Source: Gyrodactylus bullatarudis (lineage: Eukaryota > Platyhelminthes > Monogenea > Gyrodactylidea > Gyrodactylidae). From it: a DNA stretch of 64,000 bases. The notes below the pieces were generated by a model. That model saw only the letters and a list, made by a program, of their open reading frames with translations, did no database searches and was not told where the DNA came from. The DNA is taken from assembly GCA_012064415.1 (NCBI GenBank), contig SSNU01000039.1, positions 508,119 to 572,118 of the forward strand, written 5' to 3'. The translations under genes were made by a program, and so were the position numbers. Within the stretch, counting starts at the first letter, position 1, and every line of letters begins with the position of its first letter. Of this stretch, positions 35,701-50,700 are shown one piece after another.

Positions 35701-38700
35701 GAACCTTTGCTCTTGTGGTGTTGAGGAGACGTTCCGCCTTCACAGTGTAACATGCCACATAAAACATTTCTAAAAGAAGGGAAAAAACATATGAGAATAT
35801 TTCAAAATCTCTCGAGTTGCATCAATAGAACATACTCTTCTCTGCAGACCTGGCCATCAACACCGCAAGCAGATTTTGTCTTGACATTAAACTGTTCATA
35901 GCATTTATTACTGGCTTCCCTGGCAGTAGGACCCCAGTGGTTTTTGCATTGTGTTACTGGGGTTGGACAATGGCCATTGAAACAGAGAGCGAACTGACTC
36001 CGAAATTCTCGGTTGTCAGATTGAAGAGGGTCCAATTTCGTCTGACATGGATGGCCATTCTCTAAATGAAGATTTTCTGGACACTCATTCTGAGAAAAAG
36101 AAGAAGAAGCTTGTTTAAACTGAGACTTGATTTAACGAAGAAACTTAAACTTACAGAGCGCCCTGAACAAAATTCCGGAATGTCACAGTGATCTGTAGCA
36201 TTGCGACACATGGACCCCTTAGCTGCAACCTGGCACTTGTGACAACAACCTCCTGTAACGCAAACTGAATTAACATCAGCCAGGCATGTTTTTGGATTAC
36301 AACAGGGAAACTCATCATGGCTACCATGGCCAATGTCACATTCCTCTCCAAAGTCGATCCAACCATTTCCACACGTGTCAACTACAGATGCCGAAGATTT
36401 GTCAACAAGACAAGACCCTGTCCCAAGAAGCAGTGCCATATTGAAGAGATTTTTATCGCAAGAATTGAACACTGTCCTTTCGTCACAATTCCTACGAAAA
36501 AGAGGAAAAATATTTAAATTGAATTTCAGTGATTTACTCCTAAAATAGCATACTTTCCATGGGATTCCATTAAAGAGTGAAGGCCAAAGATGTCACGAAT
36601 AGAGAGGGAAATTGTTCTAGCCGTATGGAACATTGTATCATATTCATTAACTCTGATAACAGATAGAGATCTTGGGGTACAGATACTGCTTGGTACCGAT
36701 AAATAGTCCGAAGACTCGTTAAACTTTTTCTGAGTGAGGAAAATGTGCACTCGTCCGATTGAAGACTAGTTTGATAGAGATAATTAGAGTTTTGCTTGTA
36801 ATTCTCAATGAATGAGTATAAAGTTTATATTCTACTTAGGATTTCAAATATAATATCGGATAATTTTTTGAATTACGAGCCAAAAATTCATTCAATAAAT
36901 GAATGAAATTTGTTAAATAATATTTACGTCTAAAAGCATAAAATATTATCATACTATTTTTCATTAAAAAATAGTAAAATAAAATATCGATTCGTTCAAA
37001 AACTTTATCATATGTCATCTCTAACTATAAACTAACTGTCTGTTTGGGTCGTTCATGGATTTGATATTCTGCGAAATTGTTAAGGGTTGTCTTGATGCTG
37101 GATGAGACTGTGAAACGATCCATTATATTCCAGACTTCAATTTGAACCAGGATCGGCTCAATTTTGGTATTGGCAAAAAGCTGATGACGAAAAATAATTA
37201 ATTCTCTATTAGCTGTTGAGAGGAAATGAAAAAACTCACCAGCTTAGCCTGATTAAAAGTCGCCGAGATATAATTTATGGAGGCAGTAATATTTGAGCCC
37301 AACAAACTGAATAGCCCATAATCTATAATGAGGCTGACTGGTAACTCAAGGACATCACTCTTTATTGGATCTTTGGAGACAAGTGGCAGGGGCTGCCAGA
37401 ATCGATGTAGCCTCTTGTCCATTCTCACCTGGACTGGATCATTGACGTGAGAGTAATGAATCAGCAGATCATCAGAACATTCTGGACAATTCAACAGGCC
37501 TATGGAGTAATAGGATTCCTCGTCCATTGTTAATAGACCACTAAAATGTATGGGGAATATTTTTAAATGATGATTGATTCCACTGATCACTTTGAAATTC
37601 ATCTTTTAAAAATGGCCGATTTTTCACCGTTTTTGGTCATTTTTGAGACATTTAACCTAGCTTTTTTTCACACATGAAAGGAATATCTCCTGGGCTAGTC
37701 CTACCTACTTCAAAAAGAGGTTAGAATTTCTGCCAATTTGGCCAAGAAAATTGAAATTTGAGAGATACTATCCAGCATAGCTCCTAAATCGGAAGAGGTA
37801 GCTAAAAAGTTTAAGGCGACGAGTTGTAGAGAATTGTTTGCAGATCATTTCTGTCTTTAAAGAATTCTAATGCGAGCTTTTTAAAGCGAAAATAAAACCT
37901 TAAATTCAGTTCAATTAAACTTATCAAATGCTCATACAAGGCATCAAAATTAGATCCAAAAATGCCAATTATCACGAATTTATTTTTTGTGTTGAATATG
38001 ATTGAAACAGTATTTAATCGCCTAAAAACCAACGAAAAATTACTTGATGGCATGTCTTATTTCCATAGAGACAGTTCCAATTTTGTCAGAGAGCGAGTCT
38101 TTGGCTGGGGAGATAACCTGAGCCTCTCCCACATAATTGTAATTGGGATAATCCTGAAATTGATAAAAAAGTACTTTAAGCATACTTAAGATCAAAGAAA
38201 GAGAGGAACAACAGTTATGTATTCATAAAATGTACACAATATATCTAAAGTAAAGTAGAAGTAGTTGAAAAAAACATGAAAAAACAATTCAAAATTTGTT
38301 GATTCTATCAATGTAGTATTTTTATTTTTTGAATTTCCCTTTGAAAGCTGAAGAAGAAGGAGCAGAGAGGATGGAGCAACCTGGAATATTAATTAATCAA
38401 GCATTGGAAAACGTACAGAAGAAATGAACAAGTACATAGAATAAACTCTATTACATTGCCCTTCTGTTAATAATGTTGATACACATCCTCCTCATTGGTT
38501 CAATTGTATACATATATACAATACAAAAAGGGTAATGTAATGTACATATTCGCAAAGGGGATGATGAATAATGTGATACTTTTCGAGAGAGAGAATTCAT
38601 ATCACTCAAGAAAAATAGAAGGAGAGAGAGAAACTCCCCTAATTAAAGTGACATTTTTCCCAGTGAAAGTAAAAATCTACAGTACACATGTAAATAAATA

Positions 38701-41700
38701 GAGAATGATTTGTTATTCACAAACTTAAGCATATATGAAGTAAAAAAGGGTTTTCCAGAGAGGTTGAAACTCACTGTGGATTTGTAGATGGTTAGACGAT
38801 CATCTGGTTCACGGAGGAAGCTGACTGCTGTCAACTTTTCAGTGTTGACAATGTTGTTGCGATAAATCCTACAGAGAAATAACAATACAATAATGGTATG
38901 GGGGTAATATTGATTTGAAAATGTGTGTGGGAAAGAAAACTTCATGCAAAAATAATTATAATCGTGGGATTCTCGAGATGGGCAATGAATGGTTGAGAAT
39001 GAATATGAAAATGTATCGGATAGTAGAATGAGTCCTAGGAGAATCATAACGAGCATTCTATAGAGTTAATGCCAAAACAAGGGGTGTATACTAGAGAGCA
39101 CTGTTCAACCAAAGATGTGGGAAAATCGAACGATTCTGCTGCCCTTAACCCTTGGACAACGTCAATAAATCATCCAATTTCCAGTCAAGGAGAAATTAAC
39201 CTTTTCTTTTCAAGCTAATCTTGATGATGTTTCAGCAGATCTCTAAGGTATATTAGACAACGATGGAAATTTTAGTTCTTTACGGACTTCGTTCGCCCTT
39301 ATTGTTTCCAGCGATTTTATTACCAAAGTTAAAATATTGTTCGCGGGTTTGGATTTAAAATTTGTTTGAATGAGAAAATTTTATAAATAAATTACTCAAT
39401 TAGTGTATATGTAGTTATTTAATATTTAATGATATACAAAAATTCATTTGAAAAATTACAATTTTTTAATTCGCGCCAGCAAATTTTGAATGAATTTTAC
39501 TACGAAAATTGATAAAATTACGTTTTTTGTGTGATCTGTATGAATTTTCGGAAAATCTTCTACTCTGTGTAAATTAGCAAATCGCCCGGAAAGTAGTTTG
39601 GAAAAAAATATTTTGTATTCCCCCAATACACACATTTTGGCATTAACGCGAAATTCTAATCAAAAAGACCAGAAGAATGATATATAGATTTTGGTGTGAG
39701 GGCGAAAAAATTCATAGCTCATATCTTACTTTTGGGTCTTTTCAAGAGTTTGCCTAAATGAATGATGAAAAATTAGTAACATTTCAGATAATATACTCTG
39801 ATAGGAACATTCTTTTCATTCATAAAAATTAACTGAAAAGGAAAAACTTATATTGGTAGTGAAAGTTTGGACATATTATATTGATAATTATCATTTATTA
39901 TAGGAATATTCTGGGCAATTAACAGGTAATAAATATTCCAGTTTGAACTAGAAACTTGATTCTAAATGACAATGCAGGAGAGTCCATCTATAGCAGAGGC
40001 ATGAGTGGAGGACAGCCTAGATCCTGACCAAGATTAGGGAGAGGTCAAAGAAGAAATTCAAGTAATTCAAACTGCAGCTCCGTTTTCAATGAATTTCACT
40101 ACTTAACTACTAAAAACTACTAGGTATAACCATAGGTTAAGACCCAATATCTGGTACTCTCGTGAGTTGTTCACAGAACAAGTTGTTGTTTACACTACAC
40201 TAATAAATAACCTATGGATTTTCGGTAGAGTTCCTTTAAAAATTACATTCAAGTAATTCAAATTTAAAATTTCATTCAATTATTTGAGTTTGAATGATAT
40301 TTCAAAGTAAAACTGCTGATGATCCAATAAGAAATGTACGTTTGGTTTTCATAAGCTCTACATGACACGAAAAGGCCAAATTTAGCGACAAGCTAAACCA
40401 TTTATTGATTCATCTCAAGATGAAACAAAACTGAAAGAGATGAAGAAGAACAAGGAATGCATAAAAAATGAGCATATATCAAATTGTAGTGTGTAGAAAA
40501 TAGGGAAGCATTGGAAGGTGGAAAAAAGACCTGTCAGAAGGGGGGAAAATGATAAATTGACTTTATCCCTAACTTGTAATTCCTATACAATATCCTAGAT
40601 TCTCTCTGTAGTAGAGACAAGAGAGAGAGAGATGTGTATTGTAGTTTGATTTCCATGAAATTGCTTTTGTCTGTTTGTAGGCTAGAATGAAAACATACCA
40701 TAGTTGACTCATAGCCTACAACTTTCAGAAGAAGTATAATTTTGTTTCCTATCAACATTGTAATTGTTATTAATTATTACTATAATTTAGCTTTGGATGA
40801 AGCGTATTTATCCAACAGAAATCAATAAGGGGAAACCAAGTTGTAGCCGTTGTAGTGAAATTCATTGAGATATATTTTGGCGCTTAATTCAAAATAGATC
40901 ATTTTATTAATTTATCGAGGCATATTACATATGAACTATCCTTGTATGAATGCATTGGGAGAATTATGAAAGAATTTGATCAATCCCTTAATATCAGTGA
41001 TGATGTGAGTCAGAAGAAAAGTATTAAAATAACAGTATAGCCATAACCTATTATGTATGGAGATGAAAGAATCATTGTTATAAACTTGTTCTAATGAAGC
41101 TAGCAATAAATGCATGTATCTATCTTTTTTCATTCGAAAATGAAAAGAGGTAATCTAATTGGCCGACAGATCAGGTATTAGATTAGTGAATAGTTTGAAT
41201 TGTGAACTTACCTGGATTGTTCGAGACTAACGCGAACCTGATCGGCAAACGGCAGAGATATGATGATTTCTCTCTTTAGATTCTGTTGAGAAAAAAAATT
41301 AAATTATTACTACATATATTTTGTATTTTCATGATTAATTCTAATTTCCAAAGCTAATTTTGATCTTCTCTGATAATTTTCAATCTTTTTGCAGAAGTAT
41401 TAAAAGATATTTTGGAGCAAAATTTGATGCGATGATGTTAAAATATTATCGCTATTCAAGCTGAATAGCTAATTAAGAAGAAAGCTTCATCAGGGTATCT
41501 TTTTCAATAAAAAATATTCATAATTGGCAAATTTTAAATTTGATGCCTACATGGATGGATCAACATTTTTCCATCAAAATTCAGAGCCAAAGTATCGTAA
41601 ATTAACGGACGTGTTGCCAAACAAAGTTTAAATTCAATACAGGCTTCTTATGATGAAACTGATATTCCCAAAATGTGTACGGGGAATTGATTATCAACTA

Positions 41701-44700
41701 TCATCATAAAAATATTCCTATCGGGTAATTAAATTAATTACGCTTAGCTAAACAAACAACAAGGTCTTGTGTGTTTTGAAGTGGGTTGGGGGGTGAAAAG
41801 ATGGTGTGTTAATATTTCCAATCTACAATTTTATTACACAATATACATTTAGTTAGTTGGAGGTAATATGTACGGTGTACGGGTATTTTTTCAGTGTTTT
41901 ATTTTCTTCTTCTTCCAAGTACATCCACGATTTTAATGATTGTAAAGTTATAATTCTCATGTTCAGCGGTTTTTTCATAATCTGATCATAACCCAGAGGT
42001 TGGAGGGAAGGCTTAATCTGGAGAGGCAGATAATAAAAGCAAATTCAACCCAATTTACAAAACCAATATTTCCTGGGAGATATTTCACTTATCAGGTGCA
42101 AAAGGGGATAACCATGTTGATTGTAGTTATTATACCCATGGATACAGGACATGATAAGCGTAAATCCTTGTCCAATTATTGTGTATTCAATTAAAAATTA
42201 GGTACAACCCTTTGCTCTTAAAGTACCATTGGGTCCCTCTGGAAATATTTTTGATAAATCCAGAGCTAAAAATAATTACGTTGAAGAATTAATCGTAAAA
42301 ATAGTTTTAATTTTAGATAAAATTAGGAAAGTAATTTTTGGTTATCATACCCTATGTTCTAAACGTAGGAGATAATATTCAGATCTTCGAAATGTCCCCT
42401 ATTAAAAATACTTCTATATCGCTCAAGATTTATGATCAAGGGGAGAATTTACCCAATTTTACGCATAAATACAAGGAGCACTGTGTAAGACTGGGATGAG
42501 CCATTGGCGGGATTATAGTGATCCGACTGTAAATTTTCATTTGAAGTGGATAGAGGAAATGGGCGTATATATAAAGAGTTTACCTATCATGTAACGTTAT
42601 GAGGATCCAAACTTCCACTTTTAAAATTCTATCTTTGAAGAGTATTGTTCACAGGCACTAAAGAAAACCACCTAAAAGCGGAAGTTGGGGCACTGTTGTT
42701 GGATGTGGAAATTCTATTGTTCATTTGTCGGTTGGTAACCAGAGACTAGGATGAATTTCACTAATACAATTCAATTCTTTTCAAGTCTCTTATTACTCTT
42801 GTGTACGAGTAATTTGTTTCTTGGATTTATTGCCGAAATCATGACATGACTTATTGCCGTTTAGATAATAAAAATTTTACATGTTTCTTTATTACTACAG
42901 TTAAGTAGAATAAAGAATGTTACAGAATAATAAATTACAACTAAACGCCGAGTAACTTCTTCCGTAAGACAACTGAGGGTCGATATAGTGTATATTTTTA
43001 CCTTGGGAAAGGCCATTTTGGCCAAGTTAGATACAAACCTAATTGACATGAAGATGAGAATTCACTTTTTTTCACAAAAAACTCAATATTTTTTTTAGGA
43101 AAGTTAAGAAAAAAATTATTTTGCGAATTCCATAGTGAAATCGGCCAATAAGTTGTGGAAATTAAAAAAAATTCAATCTGACCAAAATAAGGCCGTTTTT
43201 TGAATTTCAAAGGTGCACCAAATTTCCACTCTTTCCGCTTTCGAATCCAAAATTTTTATCGATCTCGAAGATTTGAAGCAGTTAAATGCAGATATTCGAG
43301 GTCAGAAATTCACAAAAATTCGTCATTATTGTGGGAAATCGAAAAATTAGAATGTATTGATTATCACGAAGGGGAATGATCCAAAATTTAAAAGTTTAAC
43401 TTATTCTTACTTTAACTGCTTCAAATCTTCGAAATCGATAAAAATTTTGGATTCGAAAGTTGTTTTAACCAACTTTGTTCCTAACTTTCCGAAGAAAAAT
43501 ATTGAGATTTTTGTAAAAAAGTAAATTCTCATCTTCATTTCAGCTAGCTTATATCATTTTTAAAGTATTGCCACTGATGATGCTTTATGAAATGTACATA
43601 TGGCCCTAATATATATCTTATTTCTAAATCTCCTACTATGATTTTAAGTGGATTTTCGGATGTATTTGAAAATTTACGTGAATATTTGAATTATAAAAAA
43701 GAAGATGTATGAATTACATGAGAATTTAGAATCAATTAATTATTTAGAGTTTATACTTTTTGTTGGATAGGTATGTCTAAAACCAAGGGAAAAGTAAAAA
43801 CTAGTGATCAAGAAAGAAGTAGCATTTACTTTTTAAAAAGATGAGAATAAACAAACTATTGATAGCAATAGCAGATAAGTTGATGAAGAGACAATGAAAA
43901 TATTGTCTTATAGATGAACTGGTTTTGATAATTATTATCAACTTTGGTAGTGATGCATTCAAAACTGCAGTTGAATATATATATTTATAGGTGTGAATAT
44001 AGTAACAATAGATGAAATACGTGTCCTGATAGATTGAACAGCCAAGTTCAAGTTCCGGTTCAAAATCTTTTGATGATAATAACGAAGAAGAAAAATGAAA
44101 TAGATCTAAAGTTGGTGTTAGCAATTATATTCTAAAGTTGAGATTTTTCAAGACATCGTAAGCACAAATTTCATCTTCGTACTACTACTCTCGAGGAATT
44201 AAAAGCTTGGTCAAGAGGTTAACCCTTGGATGTAGGGAAAATTAAGTTGTCTTATGAATCATAAGTTATGATACAGGTCTAGTGGAGATATTATATGGGA
44301 AAAGACATAAAATAAATAAACTTTGTGGCATTAATAGGAGACTAGAGGCTTTCACCCAAACTATCCTTTCAACTTTATAAAAGTACTATATAGTGATAAC
44401 TAGAAATGTCTATTCCCATAAACTAAATGGTACTGTGAAATTCATACAAACTGTGTCGGTATGAAAATCACACATTTGAAATGTGAAAATCAAGAGGCAT
44501 AGGGATAAAGTTTTTACCTCTTTTGAAAAACAATTTATGAATTCACACGAAGGAAAGTTTAATTGAAAAATACTTTGCTTTATAAAAACTATCATAGGTA
44601 CTTTATAGTCTTGAGTAACGAATCAGAAATTCACTTGGATATATATCATCTTGGAGAAAAAATTTTCAGAAGTTAACAGATACATGTTTATTTATTTTCA

Positions 44701-47700
44701 AAGGTAGTAATGGACTATATATTTATAATTAATTAATTAGACGGAGTAATTGATCATTTCAACAAGAGAACTGATCAGAAATCAGGTTCTTCAGATTATG
44801 AATTAACGTATAATTTAGATATATTCTTCTGGCTATGAAAGGAGAATAGAGTCCTGAAAGGCAATATCTAACAAGAATATGGTGTTTGGAGAGGAATTTA
44901 AATGACTAGATACTATGAAGAAGAAAATGAAAATTATGAATATTTTGTTTTAAAATTTTTGAAGCTAAAGAGAACTGAAGAATTTACATAAGAGCACTTT
45001 TTCTTTTAATTATTAAAAAAAGTATAACGGAATTAAACTTGAGGGGGTTTTGAAGTAAAGTAACATACGAATAAACTCACATTTATAGTATTGTTAACTG
45101 GCAAGAATAGAGTGAATGGTCTGGGCAGCCGGGAGAGACGATTCCGGTTATCATCAATCCTTTGCCTCGCTCTTATATCTATTGACATTGAGAATAGAGA
45201 TTAATTACATTAGTAAGATTAATGGTGATTTCCAAGTTATTCTCTTGTATTCTGGTTTTTTTTCTCAGGCAGTATTGTATTTTTTGAATTTCTAATTAAA
45301 TTATGCGAAAAAAGAGAAATGCTTGACAGAAGCAACAAGCCAAACAAAATAGAGAGAAAATTCATCTCAAAAATTTTCTTTTTCAGTTTAGAATAATAAT
45401 AATATGAATCACAAGATTTCTCTTACTCTGGTTAGAGAGGTTTAATTTTGCATCATTTATTATAACTTTACCAAGTTCACGAAAAAAAAGACCTAAACTG
45501 TTGCTAGTTCAAATGATAATGAGTTAGATTGAATTTAAATTAGTCCTAATTTATAAATGATGTGTTTAGATAATCAAATTAAAGCCTTTACAGCTCAATG
45601 TTCATTTTTCACCTTTCATTGTTGATAAATATAGGGCCGGAATTTTGCAATTTTGAATATGATGAATGGAATTTCAATCTGTTCTGGGTTTTGAAGGAGT
45701 ATTTTGACAATAACCTTGAGTAAAAAGCCGAATAATTATTTGAGCTTTCTCATAACCGTTTTTCACAATTAAAACATGATATTACCACTAGATATCAAAT
45801 ATTTATCATTGCTATTTTTTGACTGAAAATGCTGAAATTTTGTAAATTTTTCTCGAAATCATTTATGCTGGGAATGTTGAATGGCTACAAAGATACAACT
45901 TTCTATCGAGAAATACCCACAGATGTGGATTTCAAGATTACAATCGAATAGATAATTTAGATTCAAATTTAACTGAATTAATTTCAATCGTTAGTCAAGT
46001 TTAAAGTGAAGGAAAGAAAGAAAAATACGATAGACTCGTAGGAAAATAAAGCCACCCAGGAAGATGCCTCATTTCTGGAAGCGTTTTGCTCCAAAATAAA
46101 GCCATTCGAATAGAATTATAATTGAATAAATTAGAGAAGAATTTCTGATCGAATAGATATTTAGTTTTGGATTTGTATGAAGTGAAAGAGAATCTTGAGA
46201 TTGTACTTTAATTATTTTTGAGAATTAAATTAATTTTTCTTTTGAAAGAAAAAAGAATTGACAGTGGAAAGTCAGTCAAGCTCTGGGAAAAGTTAATTAC
46301 TTTTCTTCAATAGAGAGGAACCGCAAAATTCATCAGGGAAAAATACTGTTCAATCTTGGACTCTGGGAACCTTGATTTTACAAAGTTATACTTTGATAGC
46401 ATCTCATTGGATGATTTAGATAATAGGTGGAGTCATGAAGCCATTTATTTATAGAATGAAATCAATTTGGTTTCATGATAATAAACTGGTAAAAGTCAAT
46501 CAAACAACACTCTGGCATTCCTCAGCGTTGAGTGATATGGTACAAGATATGGATCTGAATTCATACAAGTGAATAGTTACAAGAATTTGATTATCGCTAT
46601 TCCCTGAGTAACTGCTCAATCAGGTGAAAAAGCTTTTTCTACTAAAGAGAGGAAATTATTAATAATACAGCTGTAGCTGAATAGAATATGAATTCCTCTG
46701 GCAATCATACTCCTTTTTCTCATGAGTGAGTGGAAACTTTTTGTTCATACTTTTCCTCAGTCAAAATCAAAATGAACGCCGATCAGATTTCTTAACCCTC
46801 TATATGGACAAGGATTATTTCTATTTCGTCAACTTTTCATTCAGATAGATAGGTAAGTATATTTCTTAGCTATAGAATTCTTTTCAACCAGTCAATGACA
46901 AACCTTTCTTGAGGAGATATAAAGGAATACCAAGGTTTTCAAATAAAGCGATTGCACATTTAAAATCAACAGCTTTTGTTTTACGATAAATAGTTATTTT
47001 GTTGCTTACCAAGGCATCAAAAAACGCTAGAGAAAGTGTTGTGTTCCCTTGGTAGGAAACAATGGGAGATAATAAGGATTTAATAATAAACTCAAGATAT
47101 CCAAAATGATAATTCCCATAAGGTGCATTCAAGAGAGTTCAGGGAGTGGAGCGAGATTTTTAAATTCTGCTACAATTTGCTTAACAATCAAATAAAACGA
47201 GAGAGGAATAAGGAATAAGGTATGAGGCAGAGAGATAACCTTTTTAATGTCAGATATAGGGCAATAATTACATTATTGATAAGAGATAGATAGCTGGATG
47301 GATAAAGAGGGGAGTTGAAAGATGGAACAAACTCCCTCGTTCAACGTCTCCACATTTAGGAGGAATAAAGTTGGAGAGTGAATCCTGATAACTTTAATCG
47401 TTCACATCTATATATGCAGATTGGGCAAGATTGCCAGTGTATTCTTCTCGTTATTGTTAGCATATTCTATATATATATGTAATTATATTCTATGGATTGG
47501 AACCAGAATGAACTTTATTTTGTATAAATACAGTCTTATCAACATTTATACAAGTCAATTCAGGCTGAACACTACTACCCCTACCACCCATCTCTCAATT
47601 GGATTGCCTATAATCAGAACACATGTAACAGCAAGGTTCACATTTATCGAATCAGCTGAGTGGATAAATTCTTTTGTATTTTATTCATCATTTTGAATCA

Positions 47701-50700
47701 GAGGGTAATTTTACTATTTTAACCCTTCAAGTCCCAGAGAATTTTTTTTCATGAGTCGCATTCAATCTTTTTTCTATCTGAAGGTTGGTGATTACGCTGA
47801 TTACGTATTTACAGTTGTTTTAACGCAAAAATGACTCATTTTTGATCCATTTTAGATCTTACTTTTTATCTATGACCCTGGGAAGTAGGTTTACAAAAAA
47901 ACTTTTAAAAAAAATTAATTTTTCGAAAAAAATAAACTCTCTTTAAGTTAGTATAGTGCAAGTTTTACGAATAATAGAGGCAAGATCTTTGCGTATTCGA
48001 GGAGATTAATAATTATCCTATCGAATGGGTGGTAAACTAAGTATTTTCTGAGGCTTGAATGAATGATAATGAGTTGCTTAAATGACGTATGATAGAACTA
48101 TCACTGTGGGACTATAAGGGTTAAGTCGGACATGAGACATCCAAAAATTTTATAAAGCTTATCTTTTTAGAATGAAAGAACCCTTTTTTCTATATTTTTC
48201 ATGTGTTTTTGCAAAAATTAGTGGCCATCCTTGGAGAACATAAGTAAGGAGTTTCTCCTGAAAATTATTCCTTACTTACTCAGATGATGTTTTAATGATG
48301 TCGCTAATCTAAAGGTTACAAGGTAAATGAAAAACCTGAAATGAGTGCGGTATTTTGGAAATGTTCGGGCCTTTTATTTGGAATTAACCCCTATATATAT
48401 AATGAAGGAAAATGGAGAAAGAATAAAAGAACAACATGTAAACACCTGAACCTCTCCATTTCATCATTTGTATAGACATATTTTTCTCTCTGCGTTCTTA
48501 GATAAGAAAGAAAGATGATTATTTTCAATATCCGAACTACAAAGAAATCCACACCACTACAGAAAGAAGGCTGTGTGAAGGAGTAGGAGATAAAAACCCA
48601 TTTCCTTTCGTGATTTTCATTCAATCTCAACCTGATGATGATGAAGAAGAAGCGATAAATTTGTTATATCACATACGATTCGATAACACAATATTTCTCC
48701 AAGGCCTGATTATTTCCCGATAAGCCAGATGTGTGTGTATAGGTTTTGAAGAATTGAGAAACTAAATAGTGTACTATGAGAGGGATGAAATATTTTTCTT
48801 CCATCTTTTAAAACTAAATAAACAATTTTTTCTATTGCCTCGTACCAGAAATAAAAACCCAAATACAGTTTTCATTGGTGTTCAAGACTATTATGGGGAC
48901 ATGTAAGAATTAAGTTAAATTACCGTTGATAGATAATTACATGACCAGAATTGATGGGCTGAAATTCATGTATTGCAATAGTATTCATATCAAAATTAGG
49001 AACTCGAAAAATCTTCTAAAACCCACAAAACAAGAATTTTGTATTCAATTAAGTATACTACTTTCAAGTCGATTCATGAGTTTAATTTGAGTCGTAAAAA
49101 TTACCTAAAAACACTTGTTGTTAGATTACTATTTTAAAACCCTTTATAAAAAACAACTTTCTATTATGGAAAAAATCCTTTTTCTTACAGTGTAAATTCA
49201 ATCAAGTGGAAAGGAAGAGATTTCCATTAATTCTGCGTTTATAATAAATCTTTTAGGGCTCAAATTAAGGGACGGCAATCAACCACTTGAACAGATGAAA
49301 GTTATAAGGAAAAAAAAATACAATTATCCCACAACTAGAGACATTCACACTTGAGAAGGAACAGAGGAAATCTTAATTGCTCTATAATGACAAGAAGGAG
49401 TGAGTGAGTCATTCGTTCAACGCTGATTTGCATTAATTAACAAATTTCAAGATCAGTCTTGGACAATACCCCCCCCTTAAACACGGGTAGGATGCATGGG
49501 TTGTAGGTAAATGCCAAATATTTTGCCTAGGTTTACTTCTCCGGTTAATTATTGTTATCATTGTTTAACCAGGGAGTGGTAAAGAGCAAAATGTTTCTTT
49601 TTGATAAATCCACCTTGCATTTTTACCCAAGTGTACAAACATAGGAAAAAGCACATGTTTCAAGGGAAATCAATCAATGATGTATGAATGTACATGACTC
49701 ATCAATGGTTTTATTACTAAAATATCAAAATCATCATCAGTGGTTCTTGGGTATGGTGGCATAGAGAGATGTATAACACACAAGATGAAAAGATCTGCCA
49801 GTATGTAAATAATACAAAGGTTTGAGGCAAACTCGGTTGGACACAGAGAGACGGAGAGAAGGAAAGAAACCAGAGCAGGCAAGTTTCTTATCAATGAGAA
49901 GGCATCTTTTTGACAGGTGATGCCATGGTCTATGCTTAGTACACAATACATCCATTCTAGATATATAAATATATACATAATTCATCATGGAAAAAGCTAA
50001 TTCGACATTTTTTCCACCATCAAGTCTTTCGTTTCTCTAATGTCCAATGATGTGAAAGGAAAGAGGGAAGTAAGGAGGGCCATTTGTCTTGATGTTTATG
50101 TGTGCACACTAGATATAGAACAAGAGCAAGAGAACAAGATAAGGAATGTATCAATTGATTTATGAACCTCTACATTTGTGTCTAGAAGAACAAGAAAGGG
50201 ACCATATTCATAGGATAGCTAAAAGTATGCATAGGTACGAGAAATACTGACACATACACAGAGAGAGAAAAAAATTCTCACATACTTGAGAAAGGATACA
50301 TGTGGAGGAGTATTTGGTTTCAATGGTACAATTTGTTTGTTTAGTGTAATATGATTCCTGGGCTGAAATATCAATAGGTCATATGAAACATATTTATCAT
50401 CGTATGTATTTGGCGCCAAAATTGAGTTTTGAATGAGCAAATATTTTTACGTGTACATTTAAGACACTGATTTTGAAGAGAATCCCATACCAAGAAGGAT
50501 ATGAATAAAATTATCTTCTGGTATGTTAAATTTGAGAATACGCGCCAAAAATTTTTCAATGAATTTTACTATCAGAAAGATTCAATTCAATATTCTGTGA
50601 GTATGACGATTCGATAATGATCACGGAATTATAAAAGATAAAATTTGGCATTTCTATAAGATTTCAATGAATTGAACAGTTATGAATTTTCCTTAACCTG

